Assembly: GCF_900105905.1 (NCBI RefSeq)
Contig: NZ_FNSV01000005.1
Location: 2,542,001 to 2,606,000, forward strand
Length of the DNA stretch: 64,000 bases
Reading direction: 5' to 3'
From: Rhodococcus koreensis
GTDB lineage: Bacteria; Actinomycetota; Actinomycetes; Mycobacteriales; Mycobacteriaceae
A model generated the notes under the pieces. The model was not told where the DNA came from, searched no databases, and was given only the letters and a program-made list of their open reading frames with translations. A program made the translations under genes and the position numbers. Shown piece by piece: positions 1 through 9,166 of this stretch (position 1 is the stretch's first letter; the number at the start of each line of letters is the position of its first letter).

Positions 1-35
1 GCCCCTTGATCGCCGAGCATTTACCCACCATACTT

Positions 36-52
36 AACGAATCCAATTCGTT
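36..52. promoter_or_regulatory. Inverted repeat upstream of the agmatine genes
   Basis: A 7-base inverted repeat, AACGAAT-CCA-ATTCGTT, lies 38 bases before the aguB start in an AT-richer stretch. Its size and position suit the operator of a dimeric repressor, but no regulator gene is visible in the window edge next to it. It is the only dyad I see upstream of the operon. Confidence 0.35.
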
Positions 53-89
53 TTAGGCGCTCGCCGAACCGAACATCCGAGGAATCACA

Positions 90-1070
90 ATGTTGACGAT
101 CACCGCCCTCACCCCTCCCGAGTCCCTGTCGAGGACGCGCGAGACCGGACGCACCCCGCTCCGCGTCGGACTCGTCCAGCACCGCTGGCACGAGAACGAG
201 CAGGATCTGCGGGCCGAACTCGACGAGGGCATCGCCGCGGCAGCCAAGCTCGGGGCGCGCGTGGTGTTCCTCCCCGAACTCACGCTGAGCCGGTACCCCG
301 CCTTCGTCGAAGGCGGTGACAACCCCGGCCGCCAGGCCGAGGACCTCCTCTCGGGGCCGACGTTCACGTTCGCCGCCAAGGCCGCCGCCGAACACGGCGT
401 CCTCGTCCACGCGTCCCTGTACGAGCGGAACGACTCCGAGAACGGCGTGCAGTACGAGGACGGACTCGGTTTCAACACCGCCATCCTCGTCGCCCCGTCC
501 GGGGAACTGCTCGCGCACACCCGCAAGCTGCACATTCCCGTCACCGCCGGCTACTACGAGGACACCTACTTCCGCGGCGGCCCCGCCGACAACCCGTACC
601 CCGTCCACACCGCCGAGGCACTGGGCGGCGTCAAGCTCGGACTCCCCACCTGCTGGGACGAATGGTTCCCCGAGGTCGCCCGCGCCTACTCGCTCGGCGG
701 CGCCGAAATCCTGGTGTACCCCACCGCGATCGGCTCGGAACCCGACCACCCGCAGTTCGACACCCAGCCGCTGTGGCAGCAGGTGATCGTCGGCAACGGC
801 ATCGCGAACGGCACGTTCATGGTGGTGCCCAACCGCCACGGCGGCGAAGGCCTCATCACGTTCTACGGCTCGTCGTTCATCTCCGACCCCTACGGCCGCA
901 TCCTCGCTCAGGCCCCGCGCGACGAATCCGCGGTGCTGGTCGCCGACCTCGACCTCCAGCAGCGCGAGGACTGGCTGGCCCTGTTCCCGTTCCTGGCCAC
1001 CCGTCGCCCCGACACGTACGGCGCCCTCACCGAGCCCGTCGATCACGCCTCCCCGTTCGGGAGGGCGTGA
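90..1070 (+). CDS. aguB: N-carbamoylputrescine amidase (nitrilase superfamily)
   Basis: The 326-residue protein is a carbon-nitrogen hydrolase that would convert N-carbamoylputrescine to putrescine, CO2 and ammonia in the cytoplasm. The Glu-Lys-Cys triad of the nitrilase fold is visible: Glu63 in FLPEL, Lys146 in HTRKLHIP and Cys188 in LPTCWDEW. The Cys motif followed by DEWFPE is typical of the plant and bacterial AguB branch. ATG at 90 follows GAGGAA with 6 bases between. The stop overlaps the start of the agmatine deiminase gene as ATGA, so the two are almost certainly co-translated and form the two-step agmatine to putrescine route. The first 20 residues lie before the conserved core, so a slightly later start is possible. 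Confidence 0.9.
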   Translation: MLTITALTPPESLSRTRETGRTPLRVGLVQHRWHENEQDLRAELDEGIAAAAKLGARVVFLPELTLSRYPAFVEGGDNPGRQAEDLLSGPTFTFAAKAAAEHGVLVHASLYERNDSENGVQYEDGLGFNTAILVAPSGELLAHTRKLHIPVTAGYYEDTYFRGGPADNPYPVHTAEALGGVKLGLPTCWDEWFPEVARAYSLGGAEILVYPTAIGSEPDHPQFDTQPLWQQVIVGNGIANGTFMVVPNRHGGEGLITFYGSSFISDPYGRILAQAPRDESAVLVADLDLQQREDWLALFPFLATRRPDTYGALTEPVDHASPFGRA

Positions 1071-2092
1071 TGACCTGGCGCATGCCCGCGGAAGGCGAAC
1101 TGCACGAACGCACCTGGATGGCCTACCCCAGTGCGGGCTACTCCCTGGGCGACACTCCGGAGGAGCAGCACGAGGCGCGCACCACGTGGGCCGAGGTGGC
1201 ACACGCCGTCGCCCGGTTCGAACCGGTCACCGTCGTCGTCGACCCCGGTGAGGTCCCGGCGGCTAAGAAGTACCTGTCCGCCGACATCGACATCGCCCCG
1301 GCGCCGCTGAACGACGCCTGGATGCGCGACATCGGACCCACGTTCGTGCTGTCCGAGGACGGACGCCTCGGCGGCGTCGACTGGATCTTCAACGGCTGGG
1401 GCGGCCAGGACTGGGCCCAGTGGGACAAGGACTCGAAGATCGGCGCCCTGGTGGTCGAGCGGTCCGGTGCCGAACTCGTCGACTCGCCGATCGTCAACGA
1501 GGGCGGCGGCATCCAGGTCGACGGCCTCGGCACCGTGCTGGTCACCGAGACCGTGCAACTCGACCCCGGCCGCAACCCGGACCTGTCGAAGGCCGACATC
1601 GAGGCGGAACTCGCCCGCACGATCGGTGCCACCAAGGTGATCTGGCTGCCGCGCGGCCTGACCCGCGACTCCGACACCTACGGCACCCGCGGACACGTCG
1701 ACATCGTCGCCGCCATACCGTCGCCCGGCGTCGTCCTCGTGCACGATCAGCGCAACCCCGAGCACCCCGACTTCGAGGTCAGCAAGGCCGTCATCGACGC
1801 GCTGAAGCAGACCACGGACGCCCGCGGCGAGTCGTGGGAGATCATCACCGTCCCCGCGCCGCAGGTCCTGCGCGACGAGGAGGGCTTCGTCGACTACAGC
1901 TACATCAACCATTTCGTCGTCAACGGCGGCGTCATCGCGTGCAGCTTCGACGATCCCGCGGACGAGGAAGCGGTCGCGATCCTATCGGCCGCCTACCCGG
2001 GACGCACGGTCGTCTCCGTCGACGCCCGCCCGCTCTTCGCGCGCGGCGGCGGCATCCACTGCATCACCCAGCACCAGCCCGCCGTGCGCTGA
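1070..2092 (+). CDS. aguA: Agmatine deiminase
   Basis: This 340-residue protein of the peptidyl-arginine-deiminase fold hydrolyses agmatine to N-carbamoylputrescine and ammonia, feeding AguB. Visible family signatures are WMRDIGPTF near residue 84, the central EGGGIQVDG segment, RGHVDIVA, and the C-terminal GGGIHCITQ that carries the nucleophilic cysteine. I chose the ATG that overlaps the aguB stop (ATGA); the protein then begins MTWRMPAEGELHERTWMAYP, a normal N terminus for the family. The reading frame stays open further upstream inside aguB, but that part is only an antisense-like extension. The gene ends 4 bases before a 46-base palindrome that separates it from the convergent VWA gene. 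Confidence 0.92.
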   Translation: MTWRMPAEGELHERTWMAYPSAGYSLGDTPEEQHEARTTWAEVAHAVARFEPVTVVVDPGEVPAAKKYLSADIDIAPAPLNDAWMRDIGPTFVLSEDGRLGGVDWIFNGWGGQDWAQWDKDSKIGALVVERSGAELVDSPIVNEGGGIQVDGLGTVLVTETVQLDPGRNPDLSKADIEAELARTIGATKVIWLPRGLTRDSDTYGTRGHVDIVAAIPSPGVVLVHDQRNPEHPDFEVSKAVIDALKQTTDARGESWEIITVPAPQVLRDEEGFVDYSYINHFVVNGGVIACSFDDPADEEAVAILSAAYPGRTVVSVDARPLFARGGGIHCITQHQPAVR

Positions 2093-2096
2093 CGCA

Positions 2097-2142
2097 CCCG
2101 TGAGTACTTGTCAACCGCCGGCGGTTGACAAGTACTCACGGG
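2097..2142. repeat. 46-bp perfect palindrome, GTGAGTACTT family, copy 1
   Basis: A perfect palindrome centred at 2119.5 with outer arms CCCGTGAGTACTTGTCAACC and the reverse complement. It fills the gap between two convergent genes and touches the stop codon at 2143. As RNA it would form a 20-plus base-pair hairpin from either strand, so it may act as a bidirectional terminator, although no T-run follows. Copies with nearly the same sequence occur at 60044 and 62392. Confidence 0.85.
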
Positions 2143-4116
2143 TCAGCGCCTGCGACGCATGTAGTCGCTGACGACGGCGGCACCGAGACCGTCCAGACCG
2201 GGCGCCACTACGCGTCCGCCGACCCGCTCGGCCATCCGGTCCACCACCCGCGCGAGACCGGGATCCTCACCGAGGCGGAAGAACGTGACGTGGGCGCCGA
2301 GCCGGGCGAGGGTGTCGAGTTCCCGGACCGTCAGACCAAGGGTCCGGGCACTCGGCGGGTAGTCGAAATACGCGAAGCCGTCCGGCTCGAGGTGCGCGGT
2401 CGGCTCACCGTCGGTGACGATCAGGACCACCGGCTGCGCGTTGGGGTGCCTGCGCAGATGCCGGGCGGCCAGCAGCAGCGCGTGGTGCAGGTTGGTGCCC
2501 TGGTCCCAGGCGCCGTCCAGGCCTGCCAGCTCCGACGGCGTCAGCACCTGCGCGTGCCTGCCGAACGAGATGAGCTGCAGTTCGTCGCTGCGGAACCGGG
2601 TGCTCACCAGGTGGTTCAGCGCAAGTGCGGTGCGTTTCATCGGCACCCACCGCCCCTCCATCACCATCGAGAACGACGTGTCGACCAGCAACGCGACCGC
2701 CGCCTGCGACCGCTGCTCGGTCTCCATCACCTCCACGTCCGCGACGGACAGCCGGACCGGGACGCGACCGCGTTCGACCGGATCGGACGCCGCCCGCAGC
2801 ACCGCGTTGGTGATGGTGCGCGTGACGTCCCACGGCTCGGTGTCGCCGAACGCCCACTCGCGGGACGCCCCCGTCGGCTCCCCCATCGCCCCGGCGCGCC
2901 GCGTCTCCCGTTGCCCGCCACGCGAAGACAGTTGCTGCGCGACGTCCCGCAGGGCCGTCTGACCGAGTTGGCGCATCGCCTTCGGCGACAGCCGCCATTG
3001 ACCGTCCGCCCCGCGGTCGAAGAAACCCTGGTCCCGCAGCGCCTTCTCCAGTTCGGCGAGGGTCTGCGCATCCGCCGCCGCCTCGTCGCCCAGTTGCCGG
3101 GCCAGGGCCTCCGCGTCGATGTCGTCGAGTTGTGCGCCCGCGTACTGCTGCGACAGTTGCTCCGCGAGCGACTCGAGTTCCGCGATGTCCTGCAACGCGC
3201 CGGTGCCCTCGCCCAGACCCATGCCGTCGTCCCCGCGAAACCGCTGCGCGCCCTGCCAGTCCTCGCCGGGACGCGCAGCCTGCAGGTGCTGGTCGAGGCG
3301 GTCCAGCTGTCCGATCAGCGACGGATCACCGAACGCCTGCTGCGCCAGCGCGTCGAGTTCGTCGCGCTGCTCCTGCGACAGCGAGTTCCGCAGCCGCTGC
3401 GCCGCCGCCGCCCGCTGCGCCAGCGAGTCGAGCAGTTCCTCGACGTTGCGCGGGTTCTCGGGGAAATACTCCCCGTGTTTGTCCATGAACTCGGCGAACT
3501 GCTCCTGGGTGTCCTCACCGCGGGAATGCTTGTCGAGCAGGTCGTTGAGATCGGCGAGCATCTCCCGGATGCGTTCGCGATCTTCCTCTGTGGCACCCTC
3601 GAGCGCCTGCTTCATCCCGGCGAACCGCTGGTCCAGCACCTCGCGGCCCAGCAGGTCGCGGATCTTCTCGTAGTCGGCACGGGCTTCCGAACTGCGCCAG
3701 TCGTAGTCGGCGAGTTCCTGCACGGCCTGCGCGGTGGACGGCGACAGTTCCTCGAGGCGCATCTCGGAGAAGCGGGCGTCGTCGTCGAGCGCGCGGGCCA
3801 GCGTCTTGCGTTCCTCGAGTACCGCGCGGTCGAGGAGTTCCCGGACCTCTTCGAGGGTGCCGTTCAGGTTGTTCCGCTTCAGCAGCTCGCGGCGGCGCCG
3901 ATTGGCCTCGGCCGCAAGCTCGTCCAGCCCGCGCATGTCGCGGTTGCCGCGGCGCAGCATCTCGCGCAGCGCCTGCCGCGGCGAACTGCCCGCGAACACG
4001 TCGTCGCCGATCGCGGCGAGCGCCTCGCGCAGGTCCACCGGCGCCGCCAGCGGATCACCGCCCTCGTACGGCCCGTACCGCGCATTGTGCGGCCCGCGTT
4101 CCGCCTTGCGGGACAT
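2143..4116 (-). CDS. VWA-domain protein (Rv0959-like), partner of a MoxR/ChlI-type AAA+ ATPase
   Basis: The 657-residue protein has a long charged helical N-terminal part and a C-terminal von Willebrand factor A domain. The MIDAS metal site is seen as DTSFSM near residue 479, with the later DGAWDQGTN and VTDGEPTAH segments. Such proteins pair with AAA+ ATPases of the magnesium-chelatase/MoxR type and are thought to act in metal insertion or protein remodelling; the client of this pair is not known. The start codon overlaps the stop of the ATPase gene by one base (TAATG), so translation is coupled. The pair sits next to purH-purN in mycobacteria as well (Rv0958-Rv0959), although here four genes and a leader ORF lie between. 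Confidence 0.85.
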   Translation of the reverse strand: MSRKAERGPHNARYGPYEGGDPLAAPVDLREALAAIGDDVFAGSSPRQALREMLRRGNRDMRGLDELAAEANRRRRELLKRNNLNGTLEEVRELLDRAVLEERKTLARALDDDARFSEMRLEELSPSTAQAVQELADYDWRSSEARADYEKIRDLLGREVLDQRFAGMKQALEGATEEDRERIREMLADLNDLLDKHSRGEDTQEQFAEFMDKHGEYFPENPRNVEELLDSLAQRAAAAQRLRNSLSQEQRDELDALAQQAFGDPSLIGQLDRLDQHLQAARPGEDWQGAQRFRGDDGMGLGEGTGALQDIAELESLAEQLSQQYAGAQLDDIDAEALARQLGDEAAADAQTLAELEKALRDQGFFDRGADGQWRLSPKAMRQLGQTALRDVAQQLSSRGGQRETRRAGAMGEPTGASREWAFGDTEPWDVTRTITNAVLRAASDPVERGRVPVRLSVADVEVMETEQRSQAAVALLVDTSFSMVMEGRWVPMKRTALALNHLVSTRFRSDELQLISFGRHAQVLTPSELAGLDGAWDQGTNLHHALLLAARHLRRHPNAQPVVLIVTDGEPTAHLEPDGFAYFDYPPSARTLGLTVRELDTLARLGAHVTFFRLGEDPGLARVVDRMAERVGGRVVAPGLDGLGAAVVSDYMRRRR

Positions 4117-5504
4117 TACGAATACACCGTCTGCCCGTTGATGTCCGGGTTCTTGGAGATCCGCCGGGCCAGGTACAGCCCTTCGAGGGCGAACTCGGCC
4201 GCCGCGGCCCGCTCGCCGTCTGACTCCGCGCCCAGACGCTCGGCGAGCACGTCGAGGACCTCCAGCTCGGGCAGCTCGTTCAGCAGTGCCTTCGCCGTGA
4301 TCCGCTCACCGGTCACCACCGGGTCGCCCTGTTCGACCGCGTCCACGAGTTCCGCCAGGTCGATGCCGCCGAGCCGGGTGCGGACCGTGTCGGCCGTCGC
4401 CCGCCGGAGCAGGTGCTCCAGGACCTCGATCTCGCGCCCCTCCTCACCGGATTCGAATTCCACCTTGCCCCGCAGGACGTCGACGACGGTCTCGAGGTCG
4501 ACGGGCCGCGCGACCGGGTCGGCCTCACCGAGCACGGCGCCGCGATGCACCGCAGCTGCGCTGACGGTTTCGGCGCCCGCCACCGCGAACCGGGCGGACA
4601 CACCCGACCGCTGATCGACCGACGTCGACTCGCGGAGCAGGCGGGTGAACCGGGCCAGGATCTCGAGGAGGTACTCGGGCACCTCGGCGGTGAGATGCGC
4701 TTCCTGGAGGATGACCGCGACCTCGTCGTCGAGCCGGGTCGGGTAGTGCGTCCGGATCTCGGCGCCGAACCGGTCTTTCAGCGGGGTGATGATGCGACCG
4801 CGGTTCGTGTAGTCCTCCGGGTTCGCGCTGGCCACCATCAGGACGTCCAGCGGGAGCCGGAGGGTGTACCCGCGGACCTGGATGTCGCGTTCCTCCATGA
4901 CGTTGAGTAGCGACACCTGGATGCGTTCGGCGAGGTCGGGCAGTTCGTTGATGGCGACGATGCCCCGGTGCGCGCGGGGAACGAGCCCGAAGTGAATGGT
5001 TTCCGGGTCCCCGAGACTCCGGCCTTCCGCGACCTTCACCGGATCCACGTCCCCGACGAGGTCCGCCACCGACGTGTCGGGCGTCGCGAGCTTCTCCGAG
5101 TACCGCTCACTGCGGTGGCGCCACGCGACGGGGAGGCTGTCGCCCAGTTCCTGCGCCCTGCGGATCGACGCCGGAGTGATGGGCTCATAGGGATGCTCCC
5201 CGAGTTCGGAACCGGCGATCACCGGGGTCCATTCGTCGAGGAGCAGGTTGAGGGTGCGGAGGAGGCGGGTCTTGCCCTGACCTCGTTCGCCGAGCAACAC
5301 CACGTCGTGACCTGCGATGAGTGCCCGTTCGAGTTGCGGTTCCACCGTCTCCTCGAAACCGACGATGCCGGGCCACGGATCACGACCGTCGCGTAGGGCC
5401 GCGAGCAGATTCTCGCGGATCTCTTCCTTGACGGTGCGTTGAACGTGGCCCGACTCGCGGAGCTCGCCGACGGTGGAAGGTCTGTGTTCCGATGACGTCA
5501 CCAC
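4116..5504 (-). CDS. AAA+ ATPase, magnesium-chelatase ChlI/MoxR type (Rv0958-like)
   Basis: This 462-residue ATPase has a Walker A motif GERGQGKT at residues 72-79 and a Walker B-like segment GIVAINELPDL, where Asn stands at the position often held by Asp. The sensor region VASANPEDYTNRGRIITPL is characteristic of ChlI/MoxR enzymes. It is expected to power remodelling by the VWA protein encoded directly downstream with a one-base overlap. There is no chlorophyll pathway here, so the magnesium-chelatase name describes only the fold. ATG at 5504 gives a natural N terminus. A small unknown gene lies 70 bases upstream on the same strand and may share the transcript. Confidence 0.87.
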   Translation of the reverse strand: MVTSSEHRPSTVGELRESGHVQRTVKEEIRENLLAALRDGRDPWPGIVGFEETVEPQLERALIAGHDVVLLGERGQGKTRLLRTLNLLLDEWTPVIAGSELGEHPYEPITPASIRRAQELGDSLPVAWRHRSERYSEKLATPDTSVADLVGDVDPVKVAEGRSLGDPETIHFGLVPRAHRGIVAINELPDLAERIQVSLLNVMEERDIQVRGYTLRLPLDVLMVASANPEDYTNRGRIITPLKDRFGAEIRTHYPTRLDDEVAVILQEAHLTAEVPEYLLEILARFTRLLRESTSVDQRSGVSARFAVAGAETVSAAAVHRGAVLGEADPVARPVDLETVVDVLRGKVEFESGEEGREIEVLEHLLRRATADTVRTRLGGIDLAELVDAVEQGDPVVTGERITAKALLNELPELEVLDVLAERLGAESDGERAAAAEFALEGLYLARRISKNPDINGQTVYS

Positions 5505-5574
5505 TCCACGCTACGAGGGTTCGGGCGAATCGGCACGCGGTTAATGCGCGGCGGCCCTCCTGAGCACTGCGCGC

Positions 5575-5886
5575 CTACGCGGCAACCGTGTACGAGGACG
5601 CGGCGTCCAACTCGCCCCAGGCGGCGCGGTAGTGCTCGGCCGTCACCGGATCGGCCTCCGTCAGAAGCGAGTCCAGCAGGATGTGCGGATCGGATCGCCA
5701 CGCCCGGACCACGTTCGCGACCGCACGGTTGGAGAACAGACCCGACCCGGTCAGCGCAGACACCCACTCGTCGATCGCGCCCCGGTGAATCCGCTCGACG
5801 GCCTCCCGGCGGAACCCGCCGTCGACGAAGTCGAGGGAGAACATGGCGGCGACGAAATCACCGGTGGTCAACTGTACGACGTTCAT
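5575..5886 (-). CDS. Small hypothetical protein, 103 residues
   Basis: I do not recognise this protein. It begins MNVVQLTTGDFVAAMF and is predicted mostly helical and soluble, with no signal peptide, membrane segment or cysteine pair. The ATG at 5886 has a good ribosome site, AGGAAGG, 9 bases upstream, which decides the start against a much longer open frame. It lies upstream of the AAA+/VWA pair on the same strand, so it could belong to that unit. Function unknown. Confidence 0.7.
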   Translation of the reverse strand: MNVVQLTTGDFVAAMFSLDFVDGGFRREAVERIHRGAIDEWVSALTGSGLFSNRAVANVVRAWRSDPHILLDSLLTEADPVTAEHYRAAWGELDAASSYTVAA

Positions 5887-6038
5887 GATGCGGCACCTTC
5901 CTGGAGTCGGGAGCTGTTCTCGGACGTAATCCATTGGAACAACTGGTGATGCAGACGCTAATCGCCGAATGTGTGAGTTCTGTGATGCTTCTCTGAGATC
6001 TCGGCCGCGATGCCCTCCTGCAGTCGTCACCGGGCCCC

Positions 6039-6044
6039 TACACT
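6039..6044 (+). promoter_or_regulatory. Probable -10 box of a leaderless transcript
   Basis: TACACT ends 7 bases before the ATG at 6052. This spacing is what is expected when transcription starts at the A of the start codon. No convincing -35 box is visible and no ribosome site precedes the ATG. Confidence 0.5.
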
Positions 6045-6051
6045 GCCGTGC

Positions 6052-6624
6052 ATGGAGACCTGGGTTCTGCCCGGACTGCTCGGCCTCGGCCTCGCCGCCG
6101 CGTCGGGACTGCGCACGTTCCTGCCGTTGTTGATGCTCAGCGCCGCAGTGCACGTCGAGGTGCTCGGGGTGACCCTGAACGAGTCGATGCGGTGGCTCGG
6201 TTCCACCGGGGCGCTGGTGGCGCTGTCGATCGCGACGGTCGTGGAACTGACCGCCGATCTCATCCCGTTCGTCGACAACGCGCTGTCGGTGATCGGCAAC
6301 GTCACCGGTCCCCTTGCCGGGGTCGTCGCGACCTGGGCGGCCTTCGCCGACGTGGACCCGTCGACGGCCGCGATCGCCGGGATCGTCATCGGCGCACCCA
6401 CCGCTCTGGCGTTCAGCACCGCGCAGACCGGCACCCGCGCGGTGAGCACGGCCTCCACCGGCGGATTGGCCAATCCGGTGGTGTCGGTGATCGAGGACGT
6501 GGTCTCGTTCGGCACGTCGCTGATCGCCCTGCTGCTTCCGCTTCTCGTCATCCCGCTGCTCGCGTTCCTGCTGTGGTTCGCGTGGCGGGGAGCGCAACGG
6601 GTGCGGCGACTGCGCGCGACGTGA
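6052..6624 (+). CDS. DUF4126-type integral membrane protein
   Basis: The 190-residue protein is hydrophobic throughout with about five membrane segments, including LLGLGLAAASGLRTFLPLLM near the N terminus and a Leu-rich C-terminal helix ending in basic residues WRGAQRVRR. The small-residue-rich SGLRTFLPLL and GAPTALAFSTAQTGTRA segments fit DUF4126 proteins, whose role is not established. The ATG at 6052 is preferred over an in-frame ATG at 6010 because the latter would add a non-conserved polar stretch and because a -10 box sits 7 bases upstream of 6052. It is followed after 17 bases by a hydrolase gene. Confidence 0.75.
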   Translation: METWVLPGLLGLGLAAASGLRTFLPLLMLSAAVHVEVLGVTLNESMRWLGSTGALVALSIATVVELTADLIPFVDNALSVIGNVTGPLAGVVATWAAFADVDPSTAAIAGIVIGAPTALAFSTAQTGTRAVSTASTGGLANPVVSVIEDVVSFGTSLIALLLPLLVIPLLAFLLWFAWRGAQRVRRLRAT

Positions 6625-6641
6625 ACTGGTAGACAGTCCCC

Positions 6642-7607
6642 ATGCCTGACACCGAGATCACCTTCGCCAGCGGTGCCGTCACCTACTACGGCAGCCTCCG
6701 CACGTCCGTCGACGCGAACGGGTCGGCGCCCGCCGCACTGCTGCTCGCCGGCAGCGGCCCGACCGACCGCAACGGCGACAGCGCCCTGCTCCCCGGTGAC
6801 ATCGGAACCCTCCGCCACCTCGCCGACGTGCTCGAACAGCACGGCTTCGCGAGCCTGCGCTACGACAAGATCGGCAGCGGCGAAACCGCCCTCGGCCCCT
6901 ACGAGGTGGAAGAGGTCGGCGGTCTCGGCTTCACCACCTTCGTCGACGCCGCGTCGGCGGGCCTCGACTTCCTGGCCGCCCAACCCGGGGTCGACCCGTC
7001 GCAGCTGATCGTCATCGGACACAGCGACGGCGGTCTCGTCGCCCTCGCGCTCGCCACTGCGGAAAGCGAGTCGCGGGTACGCGCCGTCGGACTGCTCGAA
7101 CCGCTCAGCGTCCGGCTCCTCGACCTGCTCACCACGCAGATCCACGGACAGCTCGACGCCGTCGTCGGCGCCGGACAGCTGCCGGTGGAGCTGGCCGACG
7201 AACTGCGGCTCGCGCTCGCGGACACCGTCGAATCGCTCCGCACATCGGGCACGATCCCCGACGACCTTCCGGAACCCCTGCAGAACGCCGGGCTGGTGCA
7301 CGCCAACGCCAAGGCCCTCGCGGAGGAGGACGCCCTCGACCCCCGCGCGCTGGCCGGCAGGCTGCCCGCCGGTTTCCCGGTTCTCACGAGCTGCTCCGCC
7401 AAGGACATCCAGGTGCAACTCGCGGACGTCGACGGCCTGAACGACGCCCTCGCGCACACCGCGCTGACGCCGGTGCGGATGACGAACGCCAATCACGTCC
7501 TCAAGGACGTCGGCGACCGTCCGTCCACCGGACCGGATTACGTGGAACCGCTGCCCTACTCGGCGGAGTTCACCGAACCGTTCGGCAGGTGGATCGCGTC
7601 ACTGTGA
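6642..7607 (+). CDS. Alpha/beta hydrolase
   Basis: This 321-residue protein has the alpha/beta-hydrolase layout: oxyanion region LLLAGSGPTDRNG, the segment FASLRYDKIGSGET, nucleophile elbow GHSDGG near residue 129, and a late His in NHVLKD. Cytoplasmic; no signal peptide. It resembles the broad family of serine esterases/peptidases annotated as alpha/beta fold hydrolases; the substrate cannot be told. It lies 17 bases after the DUF4126 gene and is convergent with the cell-wall amidase gene, the two stops touching end to end at 7607/7608 with no terminator between. Confidence 0.75.
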   Translation: MPDTEITFASGAVTYYGSLRTSVDANGSAPAALLLAGSGPTDRNGDSALLPGDIGTLRHLADVLEQHGFASLRYDKIGSGETALGPYEVEEVGGLGFTTFVDAASAGLDFLAAQPGVDPSQLIVIGHSDGGLVALALATAESESRVRAVGLLEPLSVRLLDLLTTQIHGQLDAVVGAGQLPVELADELRLALADTVESLRTSGTIPDDLPEPLQNAGLVHANAKALAEEDALDPRALAGRLPAGFPVLTSCSAKDIQVQLADVDGLNDALAHTALTPVRMTNANHVLKDVGDRPSTGPDYVEPLPYSAEFTEPFGRWIASL

Positions 7608-8702
7608 TCAGTTGCCCCCACCGGCCCCGGTGATCACGGCCAGCAACGTGCTCGCCAGATCGGACACGAGCCCGAGGTTCTTGTCGTTGACGAGGTCCTG
7701 CAGCCCGTCCAGCCCCTGAACCTCGAGCAGCGGCGCGAGCATCTCCATCAGCTCGGACAGCTGCGCCGAGTCCGGCGCCGTCGACTTCGGTGCCGCCTTG
7801 GGTGTGGTCGCCTTCGGGGTCGTGGTGGTGGTCGACGACGCGCTGTCCTCGCTCGCATTCGGTGCCGTCGTCGCGTCCGGAGCGGCCGCCAGCTCCTGCG
7901 CAGGCGCGGCCTCCGACCCCGTCAGCAGGTAGGTGACGATGCCCGTCGTGATGGTGATGGCGTGCTTCAACTGGCCGTCGGAGCTCTCCAGCTGCGCGGA
8001 GTCCTCCTTGTTCGAACCGTTGCCCATCTCGACGAACACCAGCGGAACCTGGGTCAGTGCAGGACCCGCCACATCGGCGCGGGTTTGGAGGCCGTCGTTC
8101 ACGCCGGCGTAGTTGGCGGGAACGAAGCCGTCGGACTTGTAGGCGTCGCGCATCATCTTCGACGCCTCGAGCCCGCCGCCGGACTGCGCGGCGTCCGCCT
8201 TCTCGTCGGGGATGGGCAGCGACGGGATGATCATGTGGAACCCGTGCTTGCTCGCGTCCTCGCCCTGCGCCGTGGAGTCCGCGTGAATGCTCACAGCCAA
8301 ATCGGCGTTCGATTCGCTTGCCGCACGGGCTCTTTCGTCGATGCACCCGCCCCAGCCGGTGTCGTCCTGACGACTCAGGACGACCTTCGCGCCGAGGCTC
8401 TCGAGGCTGCTCTTCACCAGCTGGGTGACGTTCCAGTTGATGGTGTGCTCGGGCACCCCGCCCAGCGACGTCATGCCGCTCGTCTGGCAGTCCTTGGTGT
8501 TGCCCCGGCCGTCGTTCACCTGCTGCGCGAGGTCGTGGCCCTCGCTGGAACCCTGATGTCCGGGGTCGAGGAACACCGTCATCCCGGACAGTTCGGTGCC
8601 GGTCGCCGTCGCAGCGGGTTCCGCCGACACCTGAGCAGGGATGAGCACGGACGCACCCAGGACGCAGGCGCCGAGGCCGGCCTTGATTGCAAAACGGTTC
8701 AT
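7608..8702 (-). CDS. N-acetylmuramoyl-L-alanine amidase, secreted (Amidase_3)
   Basis: The 364-residue protein starts with a Sec signal peptide (MNRFAIKAGLGACVLGASVL then a cleavage-like AQVSAEP). The Amidase_3 zinc site is visible as DPGHQG and SIHADS, with the conserved Glu region between. It would cut the stem peptide from muramic acid during cell-wall turnover, like mycobacterial Rv3717. It differs from that about 240-residue enzyme by a C-terminal Thr/Pro/Ala-rich linker and a further 70 residues of acidic, helical sequence of unknown role. The ATG at 8702 is chosen because it begins the signal peptide; the frame is open well upstream but encodes nothing conserved. Confidence 0.85.
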   Translation of the reverse strand: MNRFAIKAGLGACVLGASVLIPAQVSAEPAATATGTELSGMTVFLDPGHQGSSEGHDLAQQVNDGRGNTKDCQTSGMTSLGGVPEHTINWNVTQLVKSSLESLGAKVVLSRQDDTGWGGCIDERARAASESNADLAVSIHADSTAQGEDASKHGFHMIIPSLPIPDEKADAAQSGGGLEASKMMRDAYKSDGFVPANYAGVNDGLQTRADVAGPALTQVPLVFVEMGNGSNKEDSAQLESSDGQLKHAITITTGIVTYLLTGSEAAPAQELAAAPDATTAPNASEDSASSTTTTTPKATTPKAAPKSTAPDSAQLSELMEMLAPLLEVQGLDGLQDLVNDKNLGLVSDLASTLLAVITGAGGGN

Positions 8703-9067
8703 AACGGGGATGGGCGCACCGTCGCAGTCCGGGCGCCACTCTCCTTCCACAGGTGCCACTCGAGTCACATCAGCCCCGAGTGAATCAGCTGCACCGCGCG
8801 CTCGTGCTGCTCGAGTCCGGATCGAAAGCAACCTGTAACCAAAGTGGTGGGATTCGACGGACGCGCACCGATTCGCCGAATTCCCACGCAATTGCCCGCG
8901 CATCCGGCGAATCGATGAGCGGATGTGAACAGGACGGCAACTCTGGGCCAAGAGTGGCTGCTCAACCGCGCATTCCTGCGCGGTGGCCGGATAATGGAAG
9001 TGCAAACCCTCAACCGGTGCTGTACGGTCATCTACCAACCAGCAACGACACGCAGAAAGGTACGGCC
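8703..9067. other. Divergent intergenic region, 365 bp
   Basis: This stretch separates the amidase gene from the leader ORF at 9068 and must hold promoters in both directions. A TACGGT box at 9023-9028 is a possible -10 for the rightward transcript. I see no convincing gene, RNA motif or long repeat in it. Confidence 0.4.
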
Positions 9068-9166
9068 ATGATGCAGCTTCACGCGCTCTTCGCGTCCGTA
9101 CCCGCATGGCGTCGATGCTCCGCCGACAAGCACATCACCAAGTTCGGCGCACCCCGAGAATGTTGA
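9068..9166 (+). CDS. Short leader ORF, 32 residues, ahead of a terminator
   Basis: ATG at 9068 (followed by a second ATG) has AGAAAGG 8 bases upstream and opens a 32-residue ORF that begins MMQLHALFASVPAWRRCSAD and ends REC. It contains one Trp codon, an Arg-Arg pair and two Cys codons. The stop codon lies inside the loop of a 10-bp inverted repeat and just before a terminator hairpin, the usual arrangement for a regulatory leader peptide. A functional micropeptide cannot be excluded. Confidence 0.5.
   Translation: MMQLHALFASVPAWRRCSADKHITKFGAPREC

Noticed and set aside
2125..4614. Long plus-strand open frame of more than 800 codons opposite the VWA/ATPase genes
   Set aside because: It is antisense to two clearly conserved proteins and is rich in Arg/Pro/Ala as expected for a shadow frame in GC-rich DNA; no domain is visible.
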